A stretch of DNA of 64,000 bases from positions 53,406,213-53,470,212 of the forward strand of contig NC_087068.1 in assembly GCF_963678635.1 (NCBI RefSeq). The letters run 5' to 3'. The stretch is from Symsagittifera roscoffensis (Eukaryota; Xenacoelomorpha; Acoela; Convolutidae). Positions within the stretch are counted from its first letter, which is position 1. Each line of letters begins with the position of its first letter. Shown piece after piece: positions 1 to 10,288 of the stretch. The notes beneath the pieces are model-generated. The model was not told the origin of the DNA and made no database searches. It saw only the letters and a list, made by a program, of their open reading frames with translations. The position numbers and the translations under genes are program-made.

Positions 1-271
1 GGTGGGCCCACCAGTTCCTTGGGAGTAGGGGAGCGATCTGTTTCAACTTGCAGTATTAGCAAAGGAAAACACAGACATTGATTACCTCTTAAAGCCGATA
101 GAAAGATATCATCCACAATCACCATTTTTCGAAAATCCATCGGACGGCAGAACGAAATATCAAAAAATGTCTCGTCTAGAAAGGAAAATCCGAGAACAAA
201 AGAGTTTTGACGAAGAATGTTACGTTTAAAAGAAAAAAAATCTTGCACAGGAAACCGAGAAAAAAAAATCG

Positions 272-679
272 TTGGAGCATTTCTGGGGAGCCCTCGCTGA
301 AATAACAAAGAAGTACCACATGCCCACAGCAGAAGACGAATGGATACAAAAATGTCAACAATGTGAAAATTCAGATATCCAACAAAAGCTCGTTACAGAA
401 ACTCCACCACCTCTAGAAGCACTAAACGTGGCTCTAATCGACGAAAAAAGAATAACGAGCCACAAGAAAATGACAAAAAATTTTAAATCCAATGAATTTT
501 CTTCAAAAAAACCTTTCAATCATTTTATTGCAAGAAAGGAACCAACTTTAAACATTGAACGGAGCACAAATTGTATGAAAAGCGGCGGCACATTTTCAAA
601 AGGACACCTGGTAGTGTGCCCACCGAAAGACACAACTTGTACATATTGTAAATTTTGTGGACTATTCACCAGACTGTAA
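272..679 (+). pseudogene. gag: Element A gag: capsid C-terminus and nucleocapsid remnant
   Basis: The frame opens with a TTG, so this is an open stretch rather than a true start. The first half resembles the capsid C-terminal domain of the better preserved copy C (an aromatic-rich helix, then an Asp-Glu-Trp segment, a Leu/Val-Thr-Glu-Thr-Pro-Pro stretch and an Ile-Asp-Glu-Lys segment). The last 40 residues are a double zinc-knuckle remnant: one Cys of the first knuckle is now Ser, and the second keeps a Cys-x2-Cys but has lost its His. The frame stops just after the knuckles. An upstream open stretch in another frame (about 40-228) may be more of gag, but I could not match it. Confidence 0.7.
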
Positions 680-891
680 AACACCCGCCATAAAAATGTA
701 AACATACTGTAGTACATAGTCAAATTGTACATGATACAGTTTGTAATTATCCTTCGGAACAACCGGATGCAAATAACGACCGTGTAAATAGAGAATGTTG
801 TGGAGTAATTAATGCTTGGTCCGAATCCGGACAGAGCGACAACGTTGATTACTCTGTTTTAAATGTGACAACTAGTTACAAAAATCAAGGA

Positions 892-1213
892 AATGAACTC
901 AAGAAATTACTAAATATCGAACTAGGAAAAAAATCCAAGTAATTCTCCATGTTCAAGTTCATTCAGCTAGCCCCGTGAGTTTTCTCAAGCAAAAACTCCT
1001 CCATGAATTAAAGTTGCGAGACCCGTACTTGAACATTTATCCGGTGGTTTAATCGAGGAAAGAGCTGCACTGTGGTTTCGCAGACGACGCGATTAACATC
1101 ACAGGAAAGTTATTTTTACCTAATTTCTCGAACAGATGGCCACACAGTGAATGCCATTTTTTTTCTGACAGAGGGCCACGAGAGGAATATCCTTGGAAAC
1201 GATAAATTGACAA
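892..1213 (+). pseudogene. Element A protease region, first of two direct copies
   Basis: This is the first copy of a directly repeated segment of about 320 bp; the second is at 1,876-2,194. In the frame through about 954-1,050 it encodes a retropepsin active-site neighbourhood ending in Ala-Ser-Pro-Val-Ser-Phe, followed by a Leu/Lys-rich helix. The catalytic Asp that should precede Ser-Ala-Ser-Pro is His in both copies, so the enzyme would be dead. A TAA interrupts the frame after that helix. The copy ends abruptly at 1,213 and unrelated sequence follows. Confidence 0.6.
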
Positions 1214-1875
1214 GAAAAATAACCAAAAAAAATGCATGTAGTTCTTAAAACAGGGGCACAACAGCGGTTCGCGGTGATGAGCTGTACAGCTCTTGTGTTG
1301 GTTCTTTCCCCCGTGGATAAATGGTCTTAAAAAATATATATTTCTTACTGGGCTGCGCTGGACTGTTTGGCTCCCGAAATGCACGAACACTCCGATTTAT
1401 ATCCAGGTCTCCTTTTGAGAATCTCGAGATGAAACTGAGGAGCTAAAAAAACCAATATGTTATGGCAATCTTGTCTACGCATCCATCTAATGAGGAGAGG
1501 AGAAACTACAGGGGATAACTTAAATGACCATCCCAAATCATTCTTCGCTAAAATGTAGATTTAAAGAGTGATGGATTTAAGGGAGGGCGAGGTTGGCATG
1601 ATCCAGAAATGGTGCATTTAATTCATTATGATTATATATTTTTTATTTCATTGTAATTATATAATTCATTATAACTATAGTTAGTTGGCACTACTTCTGA
1701 AATGCAAAACTGGGTTGCCTACAACGCGCAATAAACTTCTGCCGGTCCTACCAAAAACTTTGAAATGAAACTCAGCCATACAATGCCCATCACATTGCCT
1801 CTCAAAACGCCTTTGAAAACGCCCGCACTTGGAATAACAACCGAAATTTGTTATAATTGGAATTGTTATAATTAG
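1214..1875 (+). other. 662-bp unassigned insert between the two protease copies
   Basis: This stretch separates the two protease direct repeats and has no match to gag or pol that I can see. It holds an AT-rich patch at about 1,620-1,680. Short open stretches on the minus strand carry no recognisable motif. It could be a small insertion with duplicated borders, or filler left by recombination. Confidence 0.4.
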
Positions 1876-2460
1876 AATGAACTCAAGAAATTACTAAATA
1901 TCGAACTAGGAAAAAAGTCCAAGTAATTCTCCATGTTCAAGTTCATTCAGCTAGCCCCGTGAGTTTTCTCAAGCGAAAACTCCTCCATGAATTAAAGTTG
2001 CGAGACCCGTACTTGAACATTTATCCGGTGGTTTAATCGAGGAAAGAGCTGCACTGTGGTTTCGCAGACGACGCGATTAACATCACAGGAAAGTTAATTT
2101 TACCTAATTTCTCGAACAGATGGCCACACAGTGAATGGCATTTTTCTGACAGAGGGCCACGAGAGGAATATCCTTGGAAACGATAAATTGACAAAAATGG
2201 TAGTCGAAGTATCGCAGAAGCACTTCCTACACTACCTAAACAAGAAAACTTGTAAATTCATTAATCTTTTTTTTTCATCCGACAAAGAAAAAGAAATAGG
2301 TATTATATACAAGACTTTTAAGGAACTATTCCCTCGGAAAATTGAAAATCGGACAAAAATCACACATTTCAACAAACTCGTTGTTATTCCAATACAATTA
2401 AGAGTTAGACGTGTTCCTCTCCATTTACTTGAGAGTGAAAAACAGAACTAAACCGTTCCA
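1876..2460 (+). pseudogene. pol: Element A protease, second copy, and protease-RT linker
   Basis: The segment repeats 892-1,213, then continues where the first copy broke off. The open frame from 2,131 includes Asn-Ile-Leu-Gly-Asn-Asp, the usual end of a Ty3/gypsy protease (Ile-Leu-Gly-Arg-Asp/Asn in relatives). It then runs into the linker before RT, with a Thr-His-Phe-Asn-Lys segment and an Arg-Arg-Val-Pro stretch that match the corresponding part of copy C. Stops end it at about 2,450. Because this copy runs on into RT, it is the one in the original gene order. Confidence 0.65.
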
Positions 2461-2474
2461 AAGCCAAAAGACAT

Positions 2475-2994
2475 ATCAAAAAATTAGAAAAATGTGACGA
2501 GGATATATTTATTAGTTCAATCGTTATCACCTGCAAAAATGATAAATCGATGATCAAATTAGCACTCGATTCGAAATTTATTAATAAACCAATTTACAAG
2601 AACAAGTACCAAATGCCAAATATTCACAAATTAGTTGATAATGTCGCCTCGCAAATCTCAAGTGACTCCAACAGAGAAGTTTTGTTTACCAACTTGGACT
2701 TAAAGAACGCATACAGTCAACTTTCTTTAGACACTCTTACCAGTAGCCTGTGCAGTTTTAGCTTGGTAGGCAGAGACATAACTGGCACATATCAGTTATA
2801 ACAGGTTTTCTTCCGGACTTGGCGATATGCCGAACGAATTTCAAAGATTCATGGACTTAACAAACGGAAATATTTCTAAAATAAACTGTTACCTCGATGA
2901 CATTTAAGTCGCTTTCAAAGGAAAATTTACAGAACACAAAAATATCGTTCAGAAATTTTTATCGACTTTGAACGATTACAATTTTGCAGTCAAA
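2475..2994 (+). pseudogene. pol: Element A reverse transcriptase fingers and palm
   Basis: RT would copy the element RNA into DNA. In one frame (2,550-2,801) are Lys-Leu-Ala-Leu-Asp-Ser, the Asn-Lys-Tyr-Gln-Met-Pro-Asn segment and Leu-Asp-Leu-Lys-Asn-Ala-Tyr-Ser-Gln, which holds the first catalytic Asp. After a stop the frame shifts by one, and Gly-Asp-Met-Pro-Asn-Glu-Phe-Gln leads to an intact Tyr-Leu-Asp-Asp at 2,890-2,901, followed two codons later by TAA. The order and spacing match Ty3/gypsy RT. The stop beside the active site and the frameshift show it is non-functional. Confidence 0.85.
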
Positions 2995-3129
2995 TGGCCA
3001 AAATGTAACTTTTTTCAAAGTTTTTGCTTAAATTAGCTTGAATTTAAAATATCTAAATCAGGAAGCGCCACTCTAATTGTCAAAACCAACTCCAAATAAC
3101 CAAAATAATAAAGTTGAATCTTTAGTTCA

Positions 3130-4287
3130 ACAAACCAATATATCAAATTTGTTCCAAACTTAGCATCCCTCGGAATTCTTTGAAGTCCATTACCAAACAA
3201 AAAATCAATCTTTTTATGGAATGAAGAACACAAAAAGGCATTCGAGAATATAAAATTAAAAATGGTCAATATTACTGCTGAAAATACACATTTTGACGTC
3301 AAGCGAAATACGATAGTAAAAGCAGAGGCGTTCCATAATTGTCCTGGTGCTCCATGGGAACGACCGGAAAACAGTCTCTTTCGCCTCGAGATTTCTAAAT
3401 CGTCCCGAATCTAAATATTCAACATTTGAAGTGGAAAATCTGGGAGTTGTTTGGGAGGATGAACATTATATGAATTACCTTTGTTATATGAAATAAAATT
3501 TGAGTTTATTACTGATCATAAAGCCCTCCTTTCAGTACTCTCCCCAAACCACGGAAATAAAACATATCATAGTCGATTAAAAAGATGGGTTGATTGTCTT
3601 TTACCGTTTAATTTTACAATAAATCACTTAGCAGGGAAAGACATGGGTTTTACAGACTTAACTTCAAAATCCTCCTCAGGAAAAGCTAAATCCCCATCTC
3701 ATTACGACAAAAAATTTGTAGTTGCTACAATCAAAAAGATTTACAAAGCTTTGAATCCAACGGATAACGGAGAATTTATATGCAACGCCATTGGTTCAAA
3801 TTTTGAAGATTCCAATTACGCAAGATTACGTAATTATGTTGTCAGTTCAGTTCTTAAAATAATCAATTCAACTGTTTCAATTTGCAATCTAAGACAATAC
3901 AGAACTGAACAATGTAATTCTAAAAGTATTCCTTCGGACTTCTCGAGCATTGATTCCACAAAAACTTTTTTATCCACTTCTGCATTTTTATACTTTTTAA
4001 TTCTTAATTGTAGCTCAATTATTAGTCTACAGGATCTTAAAATTTTAATAATTGTAAAAATGTCCAATAATCAAATTGTAATTAATCCTTCTACTTCCAG
4101 TATGCAAGTTGCAGTTGACTTTCCCATCTCATCAGAACACGGAAAATTAAGGACAAAACACCAAGAAAATTTGAAGCTGCCAGAACGATCTTTGGACCTA
4201 AATACCCTAATCAAGGCTAAATTGGTTGCCTTAATAACAGAGGAAGACCCAATGTTGAGTCCGATCGTTAAAACTTTTCCAAGTTAA
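3130..4287 (+). pseudogene. pol: Element A RT thumb end, RNase H and RNase H-integrase linker
   Basis: A Trp-Asn-Glu-Glu-His-Lys-Lys-Ala-Phe segment near 3,215-3,245 marks the end of the RT connection. The first RNase H catalytic motif, normally Lys-Ala-Asp-Ala-Ser, reads Lys-Ala-Glu-Ala-Phe at about 3,318, so an Asp has become Glu. The open frame 3,481-4,287 begins with the C-terminal RNase H motif Ile-Thr-Asp-His-Lys-Ala-Leu-Leu, then an Arg-Leu-Lys-Arg-Trp-Val-Asp stretch and Asn-His-Leu-Ala-Gly-Lys. The remaining 200 residues or so are the poorly conserved linker to integrase. This is the longest open frame of element A. Confidence 0.8.
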
Positions 4288-4365
4288 GTAGATTAGATTG
4301 CAGCCAATTCTCACTACTTAAACCAATCCATCAAAGATTTTCAAAAATCCGACCGATTATTATAC

Positions 4366-4944
4366 ATGAATGAAAAACTCGTAATCCCCTTCACCTTAAA
4401 AAACTCGTTTATGAAGACCGTACACGAAGCTCATCCAGGAAAATTCGGCACGAAGCACGTCGCACAGTATATATGGTGGCCTCAAATAAATCGCCAGATT
4501 TACTTCACGGGGTACACTGCTTTCAATGTACACATACCAGTAAGAATACAAAAACCATTATCCCTAACACTCAAGTCAGCAAATTACCACCATTATCTGA
4601 AAAAAATGACGAAATAAATCTCAATTTTGCCGGTACATTGGATTCCAGTTAGGGAAAGAATAAATACCTTTTCTTATGTATCGACAGATTCTCGAAACTT
4701 CCATCGGCTACGACAACATTATCCACCTCTTCAAACACAGAAATCAATTTTCTTCAGGATTTTTTTTTACCTTCACGGCATTCCATTTTTTATCCGCGTA
4801 GATCACGCTTCCTGTTTTACTGGTCAGTTTTTTAAATTATTTTGCGTTTCCAATAATTTTAAATCAATATTTTGTACAGTCGGCGACCATCGCTCGAACG
4901 GCCTTGTAGAAAAACTTTTTCCTACTGTAAAAATTAAACATTAG
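4366..4944 (+). pseudogene. pol: Element A integrase zinc domain and catalytic core remnant
   Basis: The first part has the His-x3-His half of the HHCC zinc domain in a Val-His-Glu-Ala-His-Pro-Gly segment, followed by Tyr-Ile-Trp-Trp-Pro-Gln-Ile. The Cys pair is lost. After frameshifts, the core begins with Leu-Asn-Phe-Ala-Gly, where the catalytic Asp has become Asn. The later frame (to 4,944) keeps the second Asp in Arg-Val-Asp-His and the Glu in Gly-Leu-Val-Glu-Lys. One catalytic residue missing and at least two frame breaks make it inactive. Confidence 0.82.
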
Positions 4945-4969
4945 CAAACACCATAAACCTACTTTACAA

Positions 4970-5560
4970 CAGGTATCTCAAAAGTTGACTGGAATCTTCG
5001 TTCTTCCTTTCAATCAAAACTAAAATGCTTAATCTTCGAAATACACTTCAGTAGAAAACCTAATACGATCTGGAAAAAACTGACCTCTAAAAATTTATCC
5101 GATGGATTGTTTGACAAAAGGAAATCCATCTTAAGCAAAGAACGGGCACTAGACTGGAAATCAGTCGTCCAGGTCGAAAACGGATAAAAGGACACTTGAT
5201 CCCAAAGAAAAACCTGCCCCAATGGAGAAAGGGTACGAGTCGGACTACCCCTCACCATCGAAGCCTTCTTCATCTCGTTTGCCCGCCCCTTCAAAGTGCT
5301 TTTGAAGATCATATACTTCGGAAAACCAAGGGAAGCATCAGTGGAAATCCTTTCTAAAAAGAACTCAATCAGAAAATTATAAACGGTTCAAAAACTACGG
5401 TAGAACTTTACGACGGAAAAATCATCAGAAAATCTGACATCGCACTTCCGAAAACAAATTCATCTACTACACGGTCTCTTAGGGGAAATATCTCTTTTCC
5501 ATTACTCCCTAAGCCTGATTTCGAAGTAGGTTCAAAGAAGACGACCAAATCGAAACCACA
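4970..5560 (+). pseudogene. pol: Element A integrase C-terminal region
   Basis: A frame running through 5,032-5,170 contains Phe-Glu-Ile-His-Phe-Ser-Arg-Lys-Pro-Asn-Thr, the conserved motif after the Ty3/gypsy integrase core (Phe-Glu-x-His-Phe/Met-Gly-Arg-Lys-Pro-Asn). A Lys/Arg-rich helix and an Ala-Leu-Asp-Trp segment follow, also seen in element D. Stops then accumulate. The minus-strand open stretches over this region are chance overlaps. Confidence 0.7.
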
Positions 5561-5564
5561 TTTG

Positions 5565-6522
5565 ATGAGAAAAACGGGTCCGAAGACTATGCTGCAGACG
5601 GAGTTGGCTACTTCTGACAACAATACAAGGACGAGAGTGTCTAATCCCTCAACCAATCCAGCCAAAAGCAGATCAACACGCAACAAAGTCCAGACATCAA
5701 ACGCAGATTATTTAAAAGGTGACGAATATTCAATAATTCCGTCGGACACATCAAATATTAGCGATTGGGAGTGGATTGCGGGCGGGTTCCCTTGCAGAGA
5801 CATGATTAGAGAGCGTATTATTCCGGATAAAATTAGCCAACAAGAATCCTCTATACCTTCTCTAGATCCTCAGGGTAACATAAGAACTGAGATTTTAGAC
5901 GGCAAAGCTTCAACTTTGGATTCGCCGGATTCCCCGATCAGCATCATTCCCTCAGGACAGAGCTCGAAAAAACTCCACCCAACCAAACATCTCTTATCAG
6001 GCTCAGGGACTATAATTTCCGAACTTCGGATTTACGGGAGAAAGCGGAACAAATCGGTCAACTTCCCAAGCTACGAGATTGTTGATTCCTCGGAAGACAA
6101 TATAGCCTCCCAGGAACTTTGGTCGGAGGAAATCACTACCATTGGTAATAAATTTAAACTCAGACGCTCGAGCCGTAATTTAGGAACTCCCCAATTTTAT
6201 GATGAAAGGTTGTACATAGATATTATAGAAAACAAAAACCAACCTGGATCAGCGCAAAACCCGATCATGCTCGACAGGTTCTAAAACAACAGTTACCACT
6301 CAAGTTCCTTCGAATAAGAAAACCCCAGTTTTCACTATCCAATTGGCGGAAAACTCAGCTAATGCCTCAGACTAATCATCATCGGATGCGTTTTCTCTTT
6401 CCTTTGCAATTCAGTCACTACGGGAGGCCTTAAACAGTTTTAAGGAACTGGAAGATTTGAACAACGAATTTTTCAACGCGGAACTTGACAATTTTATCGA
6501 AGATGAAAAAAATCAAATCTGA
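5565..6522 (+). pseudogene. pol: Element A pol C-terminal tail
   Basis: The first ATG of this frame is at 5,565. It runs 239 codons to a TAA at 6,282-6,284, then continues in another frame from about 6,286 to a TGA at 6,520-6,522 with one internal TAA (6,373-6,375). The product is Ser/Asn/Asp-rich and low in hydrophobics, and includes Leu-Arg-Arg-Ser-Ser-Arg-Asn-Leu near its end. It follows integrase directly and has no enzymatic motif. Elements B and D carry a similar extension at the same place, so it is probably a disordered, integrase-linked tail. I do not assign a function. Confidence 0.6.
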
Positions 6523-6588
6523 AATCTTTCTTAAAACTCCTCTAATTTCTTAGTAATTCCTATTTTTCCTTCACTTTTTATGGAATCT

Positions 6589-6772
6589 ATAGCGCTATTC
6601 AGTGTTAACTAATTTTATCACTGAATTGCTAATAACATAACTTTAGTGCAGTTTCAGTGCCAGTTGACTTTTTCAGTCACTATAGTGCTATTCAGTGTTA
6701 ACTAATTTTATTACTCAGCTGCTAATAACATAATTTTAGTGCAGTTTCAGTGCCAGATAACTTTATCAGTTG
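6589..6772 (+). repeat. Two tandem copies of a 93-bp unit
   Basis: The segment starting ATAGCGCTATTCAGTG at 6,589 is repeated at 6,682 as ATAGTGCTATTCAGTG. Both contain the stretches TTCAGTGTTAACTAATTTTAT and CAGTTTCAGTGCCAG. The copies differ at only a few positions. They lie in the non-coding 3' part of element A, between the tail frame and the candidate 3' LTR. Confidence 0.85.
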
Positions 6773-6970
6773 TTTTTGGTATATACCGTCGGATATACCA
6801 CGCCATACTATGTTTATATCTAGTTTAAATGCTATTATACCGAACACTTTGTCTTACGGGGTAGTAATACTTACTGTAGTATCTCGTCTTGTTATTAAAA
6901 AATTTTTTCAGCTTCCTTCAGGGGAGAAAAGGAGCAGTTACCATTAATCTAGGGTAATCTTTTTCCTATT

Positions 6971-7219
6971 AAGGGGAATGTTGTGAATTGTATTTTTTAA
7001 ATCACACCTTTATAATTAATTTGTTCGTTTTTATAACTGGTACTTAGTTCAACACATTGATACGTTCATTCTCTTTTTGAATGTTTCAACATTGAGATTA
7101 GTTCAATTTTAACCGATATTTTATTTGTACATCAGTAACATCAGTACTGGAATCAGTAACGTCACTGGACTCATATAGTATCATATCTTGCTAAATAGGT
7201 ACTAAACAAAATTCACAGG
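6971..7219 (+). other. Possible polypurine tract and 3' LTR start of element A
   Basis: The run AAGGGGAA is followed at 6,979 by TGTTGTGAATTG, the expected order of a polypurine tract and a TG-starting LTR. A second purine-rich run lies at about 6,918-6,935. No second LTR is available for comparison, so the right-hand end is a guess from a CACA at about 7,216. Weak support. Confidence 0.3.
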
Positions 7220-7992
7220 ACTAGTTGGGACGAACATTGAACAAACCTTAAATTCAATTATATAAACATAACGCAATAAAGGATAACAAGAAACCAAACC
7301 TTAGGTAGAAGATAACGCCAAGAAAGTTATCGCAAAAAAGCACAGTTTATACTCCTTTAAAAAGTTTTAAAACAGAGGAACGAGTTCGGCCAAAATGAAG
7401 TAGAGACGAAAATGTAGAGAATTAAATCAGCTAAATTTTTTTAGAAAATTGATTTCTGACTTCGAAAAAAGGTAGGATCAAAACGAGCAAATATCAAGAA
7501 CTTCAAGAAACAGGGAAAGGGAGATAGCAGCAATCTCATTTTATCATTCAAATTTTTTTGAACCCATTGCAACTGTTTGAACCCCAAACAATATATATCT
7601 CCATTTCACTTCACTTGCTCCGATTTAGTATACCTTAAAAAAGTGCGTAGAAAAAACATCAGTTGTTCCGCTTTATAAAAAATTTAAGAGTCGTTTTTTG
7701 AAAACATAGATTATTCAAGGCGTCATCGTGATAAGCGTAATTTTCTTTGTCAGAAAGCGGTCAGGCAATGAATTTATAATGTCCTAACAAAAACTTGTAG
7801 TCAATTATAAAAAATTTGAAAATCAAGTAGCTAACTTGTGAAAAAGGTTCGTGCATTTAAGGGAACATTTGCATATAATCCTTTTGGTCAAATTGGGACT
7901 ATTCAAAAACAACTACTATCGTTCAATGATATGCAGCGGCAAAAAATCCGGCTCAAAAATTGAGAAAAAAAAACATTCGCTTTAGAAAACTT
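7220..7992. other. AT-rich unassigned stretch
   Basis: I see no open frame with recognisable motifs, no RNA gene and no clear repeat in this stretch. Confidence 0.5.
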
Positions 7993-8650
7993 CCCGCACC
8001 GACAGAAATGGTTTCCGGTCGAATTAAATTGATTTTAAATCAATCCAAATTGATTAACCATGTACATTTTACGAGCCTAAATGGATTTTAAATTGATTTA
8101 AATCGATCTTTTTGAAAATTTTAAATCGATTTAAGTGTCTAAAAGTCGATTCAAATCGTTTTCGATGGGTTTTCTGACTCTGTAAAATCCATCCGAATCT
8201 CATTTAAACCTATCAGAATCTCACTTAAATCCATTTTAAATTGATTTAAATTGATCTTATTGAAAATTTTATATCGGTTTAAGTGTCTAAAAAATCGATT
8301 CAAATCGATTTCGATGGATTTTCTGACTCTATAAAATCCATCCGAATCTCATTTAAACCCATCAGAATCTCATTTAAATCCAATTTAAATCAATTTAAAT
8401 CGATCTTTTTGAAATTTTTGAATGAATTTCAGTGTCTAAAAAATCGATTTAAATCGATTTCGATGGATTTTCCGACACACTAAAATAGTTTTTTTTTGCT
8501 AACAAGGCGAAAAAACATACCCTTCAAAAAGTTGTTGGAAACTTTTATTCTCGATTTTTGAAAAGTAAACATTCCTGCCAGATGTTAAAGAATTCAACAA
8601 ACTTATCCACAAAAAAAATCATTTTCAAGCTCGAAAAAAGGCATGGATGA
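7993..8650 (+). mobile_element. Element T, first copy (left part only)
   Basis: It begins with CCCGCACCGACAGAAATGG, two mismatches from the TIR of the fuller T copy at 9,192. It then carries the same AT-rich ATTTAAATCGATTT-type sequence. A unit of about 148 bp, marked by TTAAGTGTCTAAAA at 8,131 and 8,279 with a variant at 8,428, is present about 2.4 times; the 9,192 copy has about 1.4. Similarity to the 9,192 copy fades near 8,650, and no right-hand TIR follows, so this copy is truncated. It has no coding capacity. Confidence 0.65.
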
Positions 8651-9191
8651 AAAAATATACCAAAGAAACATCAAGAGCAGGCAGCTGTAGTGCTTATACA
8701 AAAAGTGTCCGATCTCAATTGGCTTGGTTTAAAAAATCTTATTTAAAAGAAATTTTCAATTTTATAAAAAAAATGTGTTCAATTATATTTAACAATTTTT
8801 TCAATTTCGGAAAGAAAAGATGAGTCTATAGATCATTATGTGCCTAAAAACGTTGATATGTTTATGAAAGAAGAAAGTATATTTTGAGTTGAAGAGCCAT
8901 CAGAGTTTTTTTGAAATCAGAATCTCTTTACTAACTTTGAGTCTAAAAGTTTCTCTGTTGCTAAAATGTTTATAGTTTAAATCATTTTTGATAATTTTGA
9001 GCTTTTTTGCAATGAATTATGATCATCTAAAACTTGCTGTTTTAATTGAAGCTTGTTTTCAATTAACTGCCATCAACACAACCCGCTTTCAGTTGGCTAA
9101 GTCCTAGTTGTTGTTTTTTCTATTCAAAAGGTTTAGTATTCTTGAGTTTTTGAGTCTGAGCTTAAAATTTTCACAAAAGATGTTTGTTCTT
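8651..9191. other. AT-rich spacer between two T copies
   Basis: Nothing recognisable is seen here. The last five bases, TTCTT at 9,187-9,191, match the five bases after the right TIR at 17,747-17,751. Confidence 0.5.
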
Positions 9192-9210
9192 CCCGCACTG
9201 ACAAAAATGG
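9192..9210 (+). repeat. Left terminal inverted repeat of T
   Basis: CCCGCACTGACAAAAATGG is perfectly complementary over 19 bp to the right end at 17,728-17,746. Confidence 0.85.
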
Positions 9211-9871
9211 TTTCCGGTCGATTTAAATTGATTTTCAATCGATCCAAATCGATTAACCATGCGCATTTTAGGAATTCAAATGGATTTTAAATCGATTTAA
9301 GTCGATCTTTTTGAAAACTTTATATCGATTTAAGTGTCTAAAAAATCGATTCAAATCGATTTCGATGGGTTTTCTGACTCTATAAAATCCATCCGAATCT
9401 CATTTAAACCCATCAGAATCTCACTTAAATTCATTTAAATCGATTTAAATTGATCTTTTTGAAATTTTAAAATCAATTTAAGTGTCTTAAAATCAATTTA
9501 AATCGATTTCGATGGATTTTCCGACACATTAAAACAGATTTTTTTTGCTATCACGTAAAATGCTATCACGATTTTTTAAATGTAAACACTCGTGCCAAAT
9601 GTTAAAGAACTCAATAAAATTATCCACATAAATCAGTTCCAAGCTCAAAAAAGGCAATGAAATTATAAAAAAAATTGCTGTAAACAGATTTTGCAAAATC
9701 CGATGTAACAAACAAAAAAAAGTCAGAATAAATTGAATTTTGATCTCGTTAATAAGCAATTATATCATAGAAAGATATGATAATGAATCAGATTTTGGGC
9801 GAAACTTATAAAACGAATCAAGAAAAGGGTCATAATAGATCAATTTATGAACTCAAAATATGCAAGAAAAT

Positions 9872-10132
9872 TGTCATACCATATACTCCTCGAGGTATGA
9901 ACAGTCTGTTATTGAATCCGTATGGATAGATAATATCAACTGTTGAGAGAGAGAATTTAAAACAACTTGTTTTCGTAAGAGTTAATTATTCTCTGAACCG
10001 TAGTTCTCTTCAGACACGTTCTCGTCCTTGTATCAAGGTCAACTGACCAGTACACATTAATGTTATACCATATCAAAACATAAATGGTATATAAATACAT
10101 AATGGAGTTTTATCTATCCATGCCGGATGACA
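9872..10132 (-). repeat. 3' LTR of element B (261 bp)
   Basis: It starts TGTCATACC and ends GGATGACA, with six-base inverted ends. It aligns along its whole length with 17,043-17,304 and 23,726-23,986. The preceding AAAAT is the target duplication. Confidence 0.93.
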
Positions 10133-10144
10133 TTCCCCCTCCTC
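10133..10144 (-). other. Polypurine tract of element B
   Basis: The plus strand reads TTCCCCCTCCTC directly against the LTR end, so the element strand has GAGGAGGGGGAA immediately upstream of its 3' LTR. That is the expected site for plus-strand primer formation. Confidence 0.85.
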
Positions 10145-10288
10145 GGGAAAAATCATAAAATTTTATTTGAGTTTTTAAGTCCCCGTAGGACTGTTTGGCT
10201 TCTCTATTTATATCACCCCTCTTTGTTCTCCAATGTTGTTGACGTTCTCTACTACTCCGTGTTCTTCCTCATTGTTTACTGGCTCGTC

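Larger units (their letters stand above)
1..6977 (+). mobile_element. Element A: decayed Ty3/gypsy retrotransposon, 5' end outside the window
   Basis: Plus-strand fragments follow the Ty3/gypsy order gag (nucleocapsid), protease, reverse transcriptase, RNase H, integrase, C-terminal tail. The RT-RNase H-integrase order separates it from Copia types. Nearly every domain is interrupted by stops and frameshifts, and several catalytic residues are replaced. No 5' LTR is in the window. A purine run followed by TGTTGTG near 6,971-6,985 may mark the 3' LTR start. A is a different family from B/C, and its protease resembles that of D (an Asp-x-Ala-Ser-Pro type active site). Confidence 0.88.

Noticed and set aside
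6750-6947. 65-codon plus-strand frame near the 3' end of element A as an envelope-like gene
   Set aside because: It is too short, has no signal peptide or conserved motif, and overlaps the tandem repeat and candidate polypurine region.
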